Assembly: GCF_021044825.1 (NCBI RefSeq)
Contig: NZ_JAJNOC010000001.1
Coordinates: 372,001 to 436,000, forward strand
Length of the DNA stretch: 64,000 bases
DNA from: Massilia phyllostachyos
Lineage (GTDB): Bacteria; Pseudomonadota; Gammaproteobacteria; Burkholderiales; Burkholderiaceae_D
Direction: 5' to 3'
Under the pieces are notes generated by a model. That model saw nothing but the letters and a program-made list of their open reading frames with translations, did not search any database and was not told the DNA's origin. Every line of letters begins with the position of its first letter. Positions within the stretch are counted from its first letter, which is position 1. The position numbers were made by a program, and so were the translations under genes. Positions 1 to 14,436 of this stretch are shown here, in pieces.

Positions 1-996
1 GGAGTTCTGCGCCGCGTCGACTTCCTGCGCGATCTGGCGCTCGTAGACCAGGGATTTATACAGGCGGCTCGACTTGCCGCCGCCGAGGATCTCGGCCGCC
101 ACCGCCAGCTCGATGTCGCCCGGCTGGTAGGCTTGGGGCGTGAGCCAGCCCATGAACACGCGCGGCAGCTCGACCCGGTCGTGCACCACGACCCGGCGCT
201 CGCTCGTGATCGGCGGCGTCTTCACGGCCGGCCGCGCCACCGGCTCGCTGCGGCGCAGGCCGCCGAAGTAGCGTTCCACCAGGGCGCGGGTTTTCGCCTT
301 GTCGATGTCGCCGGCGATCACGATGCTGGCGTTGTTGGGGCCATAGTAGCGCGCGAAGAACTGGCGCACGTCGTCGAGCTTCGCGGCCTGGATGTCCGCG
401 TGCGAACCGATGATCGGCGAATAATAGGGGTGGTCCTTGGGGAACATCGCGTGCGCCAGGGCTTCCTCGACCACGCCATAGGGCTCGCCCTCGACGGTCT
501 GGCGGCGCTCGTTGCGCACCACGTCCTGCTGGTTGGTCAAGGCCTTCTGGTCGAGCACGTCGAGCAGGTAGCCCATGCGGTCGGCGTGCACCCACAGGGC
601 CAGTTCCAGCTGGTTCGACGGCACCGTGTCGTAGTAGTTGGTGCGGTCGTAGTCGGTGCTGCCGTTGCTGTCGGTGGCGCCGGCGCCCTCCAGCAGCTGG
701 TCGGCCAGGCCGCGCGGGATGTGGCGGGTGGCCGAGAACATCATGTGCTCGAACAGGTGGGCGAAGCCGCGCAGGCCGGGCGCCTCGTCGGCGGGGCCGA
801 CGTGGTACCAGATGTTGACCGCGACGATGGGCAGGCGCCGGTCTTCGACCAGGATCAGCTGCAGGCCGTTGGACAGGGTGGTTTTTTCATACGCCACGGT
901 GGGCAGCGGCGTCTGGGCGTGCGGTTCGGAAGGAAGGGATGCGAGCATGAACAGGGACAGCAGGATGAATGGCTTGAGCAGCGAGAAGGGCTTCAT
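1..996 (-). CDS. M16 family zinc metalloprotease (pitrilysin/insulinase type), 3' end outside window
   Basis: A secreted or periplasmic M16 peptidase. Reading leftward from the ATG at 996, the first ~27 residues form a signal peptide ending near PHA-Q. The inverted zinc motif HxxEH is seen as HLFEH (H80, E83, H84). It sits in the usual M16 N-terminal setting, after the LSNGLQLILVEDRRLPIV stretch and WYHVGPADE. 332 codons are visible with no stop, so the C-terminal half of this typically 430-480 or ~900 residue family lies beyond base 1. The next gene (metallophosphoesterase) ends 30 bp upstream on the same strand. The peptide substrate cannot be read from sequence. Confidence 0.9.
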   Translation of the reverse strand, partial: MKPFSLLKPFILLSLFMLASLPSEPHAQTPLPTVAYEKTTLSNGLQLILVEDRRLPIVAVNIWYHVGPADEAPGLRGFAHLFEHMMFSATRHIPRGLADQLLEGAGATDSNGSTDYDRTNYYDTVPSNQLELALWVHADRMGYLLDVLDQKALTNQQDVVRNERRQTVEGEPYGVVEEALAHAMFPKDHPYYSPIIGSHADIQAAKLDDVRQFFARYYGPNNASIVIAGDIDKAKTRALVERYFGGLRRSEPVARPAVKTPPITSERRVVVHDRVELPRVFMGWLTPQAYQPGDIELAVAAEILGGGKSSRLYKSLVYERQIAQEVDAAQNS

Positions 997-1026
997 GGCG
1001 TGCTCCAGGACGCTAGTATAACGGGA

Positions 1027-1914
1027 TCAGTGGCACGCCCGGCGGCCGTGGTCCGGCGCCGACCCCGCCGGCACCCGGCCTGGCTCGGCCGGCAGGAAGC
1101 GCCAGGCGTAGGCATCCGCCAGCAGGCGCAGTTCGAGCACGCCGTCCAGGTTCGCTTCGCGCGCCTCGCTGTTGGGCTGGAAGAAAACGAAGGGCGTGGC
1201 ATAGGCGCCGCCGGTGCCGACCACGAACTGGCGCACCCCGCGCGCCGCATCCAGCCGGCCGTCGGCGTCCTGCGGCGCGAAGCGCTCGTAATCGTGGTCG
1301 TGCCCCGACAGCACCAGCTCGGCGCCGGCCGCGTGCAGCAACTGGAAGGCATCGCGCATGCGCCCCGGCGGCGGATGGCCGCCCGAGCTGTACAGCGGGT
1401 GGTGCCAGAAGGCGAGGGTGCATTTCGCCGGGTCCTTCTTCAACTCGTCGCGCAGCCAGGCGATCTGCGCCGCATGCGCCGCGCCCTTCAGGTTGCTGTC
1501 GAGCGAGATGAGGTGCCAGCCGCCCAGCCGCAGGCTGTAGTAGCCGCGTCCCGCGCGCTCGCCGAAGTAGGCAAAGTAGGGCTTGGCGCCGGGCGTGGCG
1601 TATTCGTGGTTGCCGGGTGTGGGCCAGGTACGGTCGCGAAAGCGCCCCCAGGTCGGCGCGTAGCAGTTGGCGAACTCGCTCGCCGCGCCGACCGGGTAGG
1701 TGTGGTCGCCCAGGCTCAGCACCGCGGCGCGCGGGTCGGCGCGCAGCAGCGGCTCGACCAGGGCGGCGGTGGCGGCGGCGCCGGACCAGCGCGGGTCGGG
1801 ATGCTTGCAGCGCGCGATGTCGCCGGCCGCGTAAACGGTGTAGACCTCGGCGGCGCCAAGCAGCGGCGCGGCCGCCAGCAGCAGCAGCGCGCCCATGAGG
1901 GCGCGGCTACTCAA
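1027..1914 (-). CDS. secreted calcineurin-like metallophosphoesterase
   Basis: The dinuclear-metal phosphoesterase motifs appear in order: GDIARC, LGDHTYP, GNHEY, HHPLYSSGG and GHDHDYER. This is the layout of purple-acid-phosphatase-like Metallophos domains. The N-terminus (ALMGALLLLAAAPLLGAAE) is a signal peptide, so the enzyme acts in the periplasm or outside. The start is uncertain. A TTG at 1914 overlaps the stop of the upstream pncC gene and adds an Arg to the n-region; an ATG at 1896 would give 289 residues. Neither has a strong Shine-Dalgarno, which suggests coupling to pncC. The phosphate ester substrate is unknown. Confidence 0.85.
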   Translation of the reverse strand: MSSRALMGALLLLAAAPLLGAAEVYTVYAAGDIARCKHPDPRWSGAAATAALVEPLLRADPRAAVLSLGDHTYPVGAASEFANCYAPTWGRFRDRTWPTPGNHEYATPGAKPYFAYFGERAGRGYYSLRLGGWHLISLDSNLKGAAHAAQIAWLRDELKKDPAKCTLAFWHHPLYSSGGHPPPGRMRDAFQLLHAAGAELVLSGHDHDYERFAPQDADGRLDAARGVRQFVVGTGGAYATPFVFFQPNSEAREANLDGVLELRLLADAYAWRFLPAEPGRVPAGSAPDHGRRACH

Positions 1915-2389
1915 TGAAGCGCAGCAGGCCCTGCAAGGCGTGCGCCACGGCCTGCTCGCGCACCGCCTGGCGGTCGCCCTGGAACACCAGGCGCTCGGTA
2001 AAGGTCGTGTCGCCGCGCGCCCAGCCGAAGCAGACCGTGCCCACGGGCTTGCCCGGCACCGCGCCGGTGGGGCCGGCGATGCCCGTGGTGGAGACCGCGA
2101 CGTCGGCCGTGCTGTTGCCCAGCGCCCCTTCGGCCATGCGGCCGGCGACTTCCTCGCTGACCGAGCCGAACTGCGCGATCAGCGCGGCCGGGACTTCCAG
2201 CAATTCGGTCTTGGACACGTTGGAATAGGTGACGAAACCGCAGTCGAACCAGGCGGTGGAGCCGGCGACGTCGGTGATGGCCTGCGAGATGCCGCCGCCG
2301 GTGCAGGATTCCGCGGTGGACAGCACCAGGCGCCTGGCCTCGAGCGCCCGGCCTACTTTGCTGGCAAGATCGAAAATATCGTTGGTCAC
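1907..2389 (-). CDS. pncC: nicotinamide-nucleotide amidase (PncC/CinA C-terminal domain), stand-alone
   Basis: A 160-residue protein consisting only of the CinA C-terminal amidohydrolase domain. The hallmark STAESCTGGGISQAIT and TTGIAGPTG motifs are present. The family hydrolyses NMN to nicotinate mononucleotide in pyridine-nucleotide recycling. I choose the GTG at 2389 because AAGGAG sits 6 bases upstream; the open frame extends to an ATG at 2473 without a ribosome site and with a low-complexity extension. The stop overlaps the possible TTG start of the downstream metallophosphoesterase by 8 bp. There is no N-terminal MoCF-like domain, as is usual in proteobacterial PncC. Confidence 0.92.
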   Translation of the reverse strand: MTNDIFDLASKVGRALEARRLVLSTAESCTGGGISQAITDVAGSTAWFDCGFVTYSNVSKTELLEVPAALIAQFGSVSEEVAGRMAEGALGNSTADVAVSTTGIAGPTGAVPGKPVGTVCFGWARGDTTFTERLVFQGDRQAVREQAVAHALQGLLRFIE

Positions 2390-2783
2390 GAGAGGCTCCT
2401 TGGGGTACTGTCCAGGCCGATGAAAGGATCGAGGATAATGCGCGAACCGGCGCCGCCGCTTGATGCAGGCCACATCGGAGGCGCGCAGTTCATTCTAGCG
2501 CGCTCCGCACCCATCCGGCACACGGCGCCCCGATTCAATTGCGCCGCGTATGTACGCACGACGGCAGGGGCGCATTGTGAAAGGTTCCGTGCGACATGAC
2601 ACTTTACGGTAGGCTATGCTGGCTCGCCCGCCGTCCAAGCGGCGGGCCTCCTTTTTCCCGTTTTTTGCAGGACCCAGGAATGCCGCTCGAACGATCTGCG
2701 CGTGACCGGATGGGGCCGGCGCAACCGTGCGGCACGGCGGCGCGCCCGGCTCCCGCCGACCCATCCGCCCGGCCGGAGGCCGC
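2390..2783. other. 394-bp divergent gap between pncC and the hybrid kinase
   Basis: It holds the pncC ribosome site at its left end, a rightward intrinsic terminator at 2626-2655, and GGAGG just before the kinase ATG at 2784. No convincing small gene is seen. No confident sigma-70 promoter could be placed on either strand. Confidence 0.5.
2626..2655 (+). terminator. rho-independent terminator-like hairpin with no upstream plus-strand gene
   Basis: GCCCGCCG and CGGCGGGC form a perfect 8-bp stem around a 6-base loop. CTCCTTTTT follows, with a second T-run at ~2661-2666. It lies ~130 bp before the hybrid kinase, and nothing is encoded on the plus strand to its left. It may therefore be an attenuator of the kinase operon or the end of a small RNA. 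Confidence 0.65.
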
Positions 2784-4816
<2,033 letters not shown>

Positions 4817-4820
<4 letters not shown>

Positions 4821-7492
4821 TTTCCCTGAACGACATCCGCCGCGCGCGCATCCTCGTCGTGGACGACGAGCCCGTCAACGTCCAGCTGCTCGAATACCTG
4901 CTCAAGACCACGGGCTACGAGAACGTCACGGCGACCTACGACCCGCGCCAGGTCGTGTCCCTGCACCTGAAGCACCGCTTCGACCTGATCATCCTCGACC
5001 TGCACATGCCGGACATGGACGGCTTCGACGTGATGGAAGCCCTGAAACCGCTGGAAGCCGATTCCTGGCTGCCGGTGCTGGTGGTGACGGCCGAGCCGGA
5101 CAAGAAGCTGGCCGCGCTCGAAGCCGGCGCGCGCGACTTCATCGGCAAGCCCTTCGACACGGTCGAGGTGATGACCCGCATCCGCAACCTGCTGGAAGTG
5201 CGCCTGCTGCACCGCGAGTCGCAGGACTACGGCGTGCAGCTCGAGCGCGAGGTGCGCGAACGCACCGCCGAGCTGGCGCGCTTTCGCGGCGCGATGGACG
5301 CCACGCCCGACGCCATCTTCCTGATCGACACCGCCAGCATGGCGATCGTCGACGTGTCCGACGGCGCCTGCCGCATGCTGGGTTTCTCGCGCGACGCCCT
5401 GATGCGGATCGACCCGGTGGCGCTGGGCCTGGCCACGCGCGAGCTGCTCGAACGCCACCTGGCGGAGGCCGCGCGCGCGGGGCTGGACGGCGGCGGCGAG
5501 GAGCAGGCGCGTTTCGATGCGCTGCCCGGCGACATCGTCGAAACCGAGCTGCTGCGCGCCGGCGGGCAGGGCGCGGTGCAGGTCGAGATCAGCTGGAAGC
5601 TGCAGGACCTGGGAAAAAGCCGCATGCTGATCGCGGTGGTGCGCGACATCAGCGAGCGCCTGCACGCGCAGGAAAAGCTGCTGCACATGGCCAGCTACGA
5701 CGCGCTCACCGGCCTGTCGAACCGCACCCTGTTCTTCCGCAACCTGCGCGACGCGATCGAACTGGCGCGCGACAAGAACTGGCGGGTGGCGGTGCTGTGC
5801 ATCACCCTGGACCGCTTCAAGATCATCAACGATTCGCTCGGCACCCAGCTCGGCGACGAGCTGCTGCGCCAGTTCAGCGGCCGCCTGGTGCGGGTGGCGC
5901 GGGTGCGCGATTCGGTCGGGCGCCTGGGCGGCGACGAGTTCGCGCTGACGCTCTCGATGCAGCGCGACCAGCAGGAAGCGGTGAACGTGGCCAACGAAGT
6001 GCGCGAGATGCTGCGCACGCCCTTCGATCTGCACGGCCAGCAGGCCGCGCTGACGGCCAGCATCGGCATCGCCATGTACCCGGACGACGCGACCGAACCT
6101 GGCACCCTGGTGAAGTACGCCGACACCGCGATGGTGCGCGCCAAGGAGGCCGGGCGCGACGGCTACCGCTTCTTCACCGCCGGCATGAATGTGCAGGTGC
6201 TGGCGCGCCTCGACCTCGAACTGGCGCTGCGCGGGGCGCTCGAGGGCGGGCAGTTCGTGCTCTACTACCAGCCCAAGCTGGAGCTGAACACCGGCCGCAT
6301 CTCGGGCGTGGAAGCGCTGCTGCGCTGGAACCGGCCCGGCTACGGCCTGGTGTACCCGGCCGAATTCGTGCCGATCATGGAAGAGACCGGGCTGGTGGTG
6401 CGGGTCGGCGACTGGATCGTCGACGAAGCCTGCCGCCAGATCGCGGCCTGGAACGCGGAAGGCATCCGCGACGTACGGGTGGCGGTGAACGTGTCGAGCC
6501 GCCAGTTCGTCGAAGGCGACCTGGAAGGCGTGATCCGCGCCTCGCTGGAGAAGCACGGCGTCGAGCCGGGCATGCTGGAACTCGAGCTGACCGAAAGCGC
6601 GCTGATGTCGAACGCCGAGCACACCATCGGCGTGCTGGGGCGCCTGAAGGAACTCGGCATCCGCATCGCGATCGACGATTTCGGCACCGGCTATTCGTCG
6701 CTGGCTTACCTGAAGCGCTTCCCGATCGACAAGCTGAAGATCGACATCGCGTTCGTGCGCGACATCGTCACCAACCCGGACGACGCGGCGATCGCGCTGG
6801 CCATCATCAGCATGGCGCACAGCCTGCACATGCAGGTGATCGCCGAGGGCGTCGAAACGCGCGCCCAGATGGCCTATTTGCGCCGCCACCGTTGCGACGA
6901 GATCCAGGGCTTCCACTTCTCGCGCGCGCTGCCCGCCGACGAACTGGCCCGGCTGGTGCAGGTCAACCACGCCCAGCCGGACACCCCGCCGGACCCGGAC
7001 GACAAGGTGCAGACCTTGCTGATCGTCGACGACGACGTCAACGTGCTCACCGCGCTGCACCGCTTGTTCAGGCGCGACAACTACCGGGTGCTGACGGCGT
7101 CGTCGCCGGCCGAGGGGTTCGAGTTGCTGGCGCTGTACCGGGTGCAGGTGATCCTGTGCGACCAGCGCATGCCGGTGATGAGCGGGACCGAATTCCTCAG
7201 CAAGGTCAAGGAGATGTATCCGGAGACGATCCGGATCATCCTGTCGGGATATACCGGGGTGGAGACGGTGCTCGATTCGATCAACCGCGGTGCGATCTAC
7301 CGCTTCTATACGAAGCCGTGGCATGACCTGCAGCTGCGGGAGAATATTCGGCTGGCGTTCCGGCATTACTGGCTGACGTATGGGCCGTATGATGATCGGA
7401 AGGTGCCGAGGGAAGAGAAGGAGGGTGGTGGTTCGCCGGCTGAACTTGGATCCCGGCCTGCGCCGGGAGTCTTAGGCGCCAGTGGCGCGTAA
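4817..7492 (+). CDS. REC-PAS-GGDEF-EAL-REC cyclic-di-GMP regulator
   Basis: 891 residues with two receivers bracketing a c-di-GMP module. The first REC (1-125) has Asp61 (LILDLHMPD). A PAS domain spans ~155-280. The GGDEF motif is intact at 371-375, with an RxxD inhibitory site (RVRD) five residues before it. The EAL motif is intact at 499-501, with the DDFGTGYSS loop. The second REC has Asp782 (ILCDQRMP) and a tail of the kind seen in HD-GYP regulators. Both catalytic domains look active on paper, so net synthesis or hydrolysis cannot be predicted. It overlaps the upstream hybrid kinase by 4 bp. The last ~15 codons run through a REP-like repeat, which explains an odd C-terminus. Confidence 0.92.
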
Positions 7493-7540
7493 GACGGTCT
7501 TGAGGCCAACTCAGTAAGCACGTCGTTCCGGCGAAGGCCA
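7446..7540. repeat. REP-like inverted pair (degenerate right arm)
   Basis: The left unit at 7446-7470 begins TTGGATCCCGGCCTGCGCC. The right unit at 7521-7540 begins CGTCGTTCCGGCGAAGGCC. The same pair, better preserved and with the same order and spacing, occurs at 24446-24553. The left unit lies inside the end of the GGDEF-EAL coding sequence. Confidence 0.75.
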
Positions 7541-7586
7541 AAGTGATGCCACTGGCATCACTTCGGCCAAGTTCAACCGAAGTGAT
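7536..7586. repeat. overlapping alternative hairpins at the 3' end of thiL
   Basis: AAGTGATGCC (7541-7550) pairs with GGCATCACTT (7554-7563). The overlapping ATCACTTCGG (7557-7566) also pairs with CCGAAGTGAT (7577-7586), which includes the final thiL codons. The two hairpins are mutually exclusive. No T-run follows on either strand, so this is not a simple terminator. Confidence 0.6.
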
Positions 7587-8535
7587 CCCACCCGCTCAGC
7601 TTGAGGTCGACCGACGCACCGTGCGCATCGACGAACCGTAATCCCGCTTCAGCCTCGATCCGCCCCACCCGCGTCACCGCCGTCCCACTCGCCCGGCCGG
7701 CCTCGAGCACCGCTTCACGATTAGCAACCGGCGCCGTAAAGCACAACTCATAATCATCCCCACCCGCCGCGGTGAACCTGCGCCTCAGCGCCCGATCCTG
7801 CCGCGCCAATACCGGCCCCGCCGGCAGCGCATCCACGTCCAGCGTGGCGCCGACGCGCGACGCCGCCAGGATGTGCCCGATATCCCCCACCAGCCCATCC
7901 GAGATATCCAGCGCCGCACGCGCAACCGGCCGCGCCGCCAGCGCCAGCCCGAGCGCCACGCGCGGCGCCGGCATGTGCATCCGCTGCGCCGCCTGCGCGT
8001 GATCGTCCGCGGATAGCGTCAACTCGTCCCAAGCCACCGCCAGGGCCAGGCGCGCATCCCCCAGCGTCCCCGATACCCAGACATCGTCCCCGACCCTTGC
8101 CGCGTCGCGCCGCAGCGCGTGCCCCGGCATCAGCTCGCCGAACACGGTGATGCAGATATTGAGCGGCCCCTTGGTCGTGTCGCCCCCGATCAGTTCGCAA
8201 TCGTGCGCATCGGCCAGCGCGAACAGCCCGCGCGAAAACCCGTCCAGCCACACCGGGTCGGCCGCCGGCAATGCGAGGGCCAGCGTGAACCCGAGCGGCC
8301 GCGCCCCCATCGCCGCCAGGTCCGACAGGTTCACCGCCAGGCTTTTATGGCCCAGCATGAAGGGATCGGCCCCGGCAAAGAAATGCCGGTCCTCGACCAG
8401 CATGTCGGAGGAAATTGCCAGCTGGAAGCCAGGCGTGGGCGTGAGCAGCGCGCAATCGTCGCCGATGCCGAGATCGGCGCGCCCTGGCCGGTCGCGCTTG
8501 AAGAACTGCTTGATGAGGTCGAATTCGGAAAGCAT
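7573..8535 (-). CDS. thiL: thiamine-monophosphate kinase
   Basis: A 320-residue ATP-dependent kinase that makes thiamine diphosphate from thiamine monophosphate. It shows the ThiL/PurM-type signatures: N-terminal EFDLIKQFF, IGDDCALL, the SSDMLVEDRHF motif, SLAVNLSDLAAMGA, GGDTTKG, and ISDGLVGDIGHI with AGGDDYEL near the C-terminus. Length is normal. It stands alone between the c-di-GMP gene (convergent) and maeB (divergent). In many proteobacteria thiL is grouped with pgpA and nus/rib genes; here no such partner is visible in the window. Confidence 0.95.
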   Translation of the reverse strand: MLSEFDLIKQFFKRDRPGRADLGIGDDCALLTPTPGFQLAISSDMLVEDRHFFAGADPFMLGHKSLAVNLSDLAAMGARPLGFTLALALPAADPVWLDGFSRGLFALADAHDCELIGGDTTKGPLNICITVFGELMPGHALRRDAARVGDDVWVSGTLGDARLALAVAWDELTLSADDHAQAAQRMHMPAPRVALGLALAARPVARAALDISDGLVGDIGHILAASRVGATLDVDALPAGPVLARQDRALRRRFTAAGGDDYELCFTAPVANREAVLEAGRASGTAVTRVGRIEAEAGLRFVDAHGASVDLKLSGWDHFG

Positions 8536-8697
8536 GGCACCGATTGTACCGATTTATAAGACGGACTAATGGATGAGCTTGACTTATTGGCAAGTCTTAT
8601 GCATCAAAGTGCTTCTTGTTGAAAATACGTAGCCTTTGTCAAAGCCCGGTCTGATAAAATTGGAGGTTCCCCTCTAGTTTCAGGAAGGCTGCCCGGC

Positions 8698-11010
<2,313 letters not shown>

Positions 11011-11022
11011 TCGTTTTGTAAC

Positions 11023-11050
11023 GGGTGGTCGTTATCGGCCACCCGATTTT
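11023..11050 (+). terminator. intrinsic terminator of maeB
   Basis: GGGTGGTC pairs with GGCCACCC (one G-T wobble) around GTTATC and is followed by GATTTTG, 12 bp after the maeB stop. Confidence 0.8.
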
Positions 11051-11287
11051 GCGTTGCCTCAAACGAACATGTCATCTGTTCGTCATCATTCGTCGCTGTT
11101 TGTCTTCACGCAAATACAACGGTAACAAACCGTAAGCAGGCGACGTACCCCAGCCGTTTGGGGGCATAATGTCGGTATAAGTGTTGCATTAATTGCAGCT
11201 ATTCCTATCGTGCAAGGGGACGACCGTTTCCTCTCTGTTACAATCCGGGCTTTGCTGTGTCTGGCGGCCTGCGAGACCATCTTCTAG

Positions 11288-12343
<1,056 letters not shown>

Positions 12344-12346
12344 ATC

Positions 12347-13288
12347 ATGGAACGCGTGGCGACGGACGACATTCCTGCCTTCATCGGCGGCAGGGAAGGC
12401 GAGGGGCGCCGCGCGCTCATCACGGGACTGCGCGGCTTTACCGGCCGCTACCTGGCGCAGGAACTCAGCAACGCCGGCTACCGTGTGATCGGCACGGTGA
12501 TGCCGGGCGAGGAAACCGGCCCGGACATCTACCCGGTCGACCTGATGGACCGCGAGGCGGTGCAGCGCGTGGTCGACGAGGTCCAGCCGGACGTGGTCGC
12601 CCACCTTGCCGGCATCGCCTTCGTTGCCCACAGCAACGCCGAACTGATCTACCGCGTCAACGTGGTCGGCACGCGCAACCTGCTGGAAGCGTTGGCGGGT
12701 GGCGGGCATCGTCCCACCAGCGTGCTGCTGGCCTCGTCGGCCAACATCTACGGCAACGCCAGCGTGCCCGTCATCGACGAGAACGTGGCGCCGTCCCCGG
12801 CCAACGACTACGCCGTCTCCAAGCTGGCGATGGAATACATGGCGCGCCTGTGGATGGACAAGCTGCCGATCGTCATTGCGCGCCCGTTCAACTACACCGG
12901 CATCGGCCAGGCCGAGAACTTCCTGCTGCCGAAGATCGTCTCCCACTTCCGCCGCAACGAACAGCGCATCGAGCTGGGTAACCTGGCGATCGCGCGCGAT
13001 TTTTCCGACGTGCGCATGGTGGCGCGCGCCTACCGGCGCCTGCTGGCCGTGGCGCCCGGCGGCGAAGCCTTCAACGTCTGCTCGGGGGCCTCGCATTCGC
13101 TGGCCAACCTGATCGACATGATGAGCGAGATCGCCGGCTACCACATCGACGTGCAGGTGAACCCCGCTTTTGTCCGCGCCAACGACGTGCTCACCCTGGC
13201 GGGCAGCAACAGCAAGCTGACCGCGGTGATCGGCCAGCTCGACCCGACGCCGCTGTCCGAGACGCTGCGCTGGATGTACCTGGCGTGA
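12347..13288 (+). CDS. rmd: GDP-6-deoxy-D-mannose (GDP-D-rhamnose) reductase
   Basis: A 313-residue SDR enzyme that reduces the Gmd product to GDP-D-rhamnose. It carries TGLRGFTG (26-33), the catalytic YxxxK (Y155, K159) and the nucleotide-sugar reductase sequence ARPFNYTGIGQAENF. Adjacency to gmd and similarity to Rmd, rather than to GDP-fucose synthase, favour D-rhamnose as the product. An unusual ~20-residue N-terminal extension precedes the Rossmann fold. The TGA overlaps the GTG start of the following glycosyltransferase by 4 bp. Confidence 0.88.
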   Translation: MERVATDDIPAFIGGREGEGRRALITGLRGFTGRYLAQELSNAGYRVIGTVMPGEETGPDIYPVDLMDREAVQRVVDEVQPDVVAHLAGIAFVAHSNAELIYRVNVVGTRNLLEALAGGGHRPTSVLLASSANIYGNASVPVIDENVAPSPANDYAVSKLAMEYMARLWMDKLPIVIARPFNYTGIGQAENFLLPKIVSHFRRNEQRIELGNLAIARDFSDVRMVARAYRRLLAVAPGGEAFNVCSGASHSLANLIDMMSEIAGYHIDVQVNPAFVRANDVLTLAGSNSKLTAVIGQLDPTPLSETLRWMYLA

Positions 13289-14427
13289 GCAATGGCGGTC
13301 TCACCGTCGGACTCGGAACGACCATGATCGAACCGGGCCTGACCAAGGGCCGCCTCGACGGCATCGGCGTCTACACGCAAGCCCTGCTGCGCCACCTGCC
13401 GCGCGCCGGCTGCCAGGTCGCTCCGTATTCCTGGCCGCGCCCGCGCTCCGCACGCGGGGCGGATATCACTGTTGGCCAGGCGCTGCCGCAATCCTTCGAA
13501 GCCGCTTCCATCGTGGATCTGGTGACGCCCGCCGCGCACCGCGTGCACATGCCTGCGGATATTTTCCACGCCACCGATTACCGCATCGTGCGCATGGACT
13601 GCCCGGTGGTGGCGACCCTGCACGACGCGCTCCCCATCAAATATCCCGAGTGGTGCAGCCCGCGCCTGCGCCGCACCAAGAACTGGCTGCAGCGCAAGGC
13701 GATCGCGAAAGCCGACCACGTGATCGCGGTCTCGCACTTCGCCACCACCGAACTGGTGGAATATTTCGGCGTCGATCCGCGCCGCATCTCGGTGGTGCTG
13801 AACGGCGTCGATCCGGAATGGCTGCAAGAGGCCGATCCGCAGGCGGTGGCGGCGGCGCTAGCGCGCTACCAGCTACGCCCCGGCTATTTCCTCACTGTCG
13901 GCACGCTGCAGCCGCGCAAGAACGTCGAGCGCCTGCTGGATGCCTGGCTGCTGCTGCCCAAGCTGCTCCGCGAAGAACGCGGCCTGGTCGTGGTCGGCGC
14001 GCCCGGCTGGCGCTGCGAGACCCTGCTGGCGCGCCTGGCGGCCGCCCGTGAAGCCGGCGAGAACGTCGTGTGGCTGGACAAGGTTCTGGAAGCACAAGAC
14101 CTGCGCCTGCTGTACGCCGGCGCCGGCGTCTTCGTCTTTCCTTCGCTGTACGAAGGCTTCGGCATCCCGGTGCTGGAAGCCTTCGCCGCCCGCATTCCCG
14201 TGGTGGCCTCGAACGCCAGCTCGCTGCCCGAGGTGACGGCCGGCGCCGCCCTCGAGGTCGATCCGCTCGACACCGCGGCGATGGCCGACGCCATGCGCAT
14301 CCTGGCCGAGAACGCCCCCGAGCGCGCGCGCTGCGTCGCCGCCGGCCGGGCGCGCGCCGAACAACTGACCTGGCAGGACACCGCACGGCAAACCGCCGAC
14401 GTGTACCGCGCCGTCCTTTCGCAGTAA
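13285..14427 (+). CDS. GT4 family glycosyltransferase (mannosyl/rhamnosyltransferase-like)
   Basis: A 380-residue retaining GT-B enzyme. The C-terminal half has the GT4 donor-site features: YFLTVGTLQPRKN, then FPSLYEGFGIPVLEAF (the EX7E motif) and SSLPEVTAGAA. The N-terminal half begins with a glycine-rich acceptor-side loop (LTKGRLDGIGVYTQALL). The GTG start overlaps rmd, so it is translationally coupled to GDP-D-rhamnose synthesis. By context it probably transfers mannose or D-rhamnose into a surface polysaccharide. Acceptor and linkage are not evident. No transporter, polymerase or priming transferase lies in this window. Confidence 0.88.
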   Translation: MSNGGLTVGLGTTMIEPGLTKGRLDGIGVYTQALLRHLPRAGCQVAPYSWPRPRSARGADITVGQALPQSFEAASIVDLVTPAAHRVHMPADIFHATDYRIVRMDCPVVATLHDALPIKYPEWCSPRLRRTKNWLQRKAIAKADHVIAVSHFATTELVEYFGVDPRRISVVLNGVDPEWLQEADPQAVAAALARYQLRPGYFLTVGTLQPRKNVERLLDAWLLLPKLLREERGLVVVGAPGWRCETLLARLAAAREAGENVVWLDKVLEAQDLRLLYAGAGVFVFPSLYEGFGIPVLEAFAARIPVVASNASSLPEVTAGAALEVDPLDTAAMADAMRILAENAPERARCVAAGRARAEQLTWQDTARQTADVYRAVLSQ

Positions 14428-14436
14428 GCTCCCAAC

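Noticed and set aside
133..1917. Long open frame (594 codons) on the plus strand over the protease and phosphoesterase genes
   Set aside because: It is antisense to two genes with clear catalytic motifs, is rich in Arg/Gly/Ala/His as expected from high-GC antisense frames, and has no ribosome site or recognisable domain.
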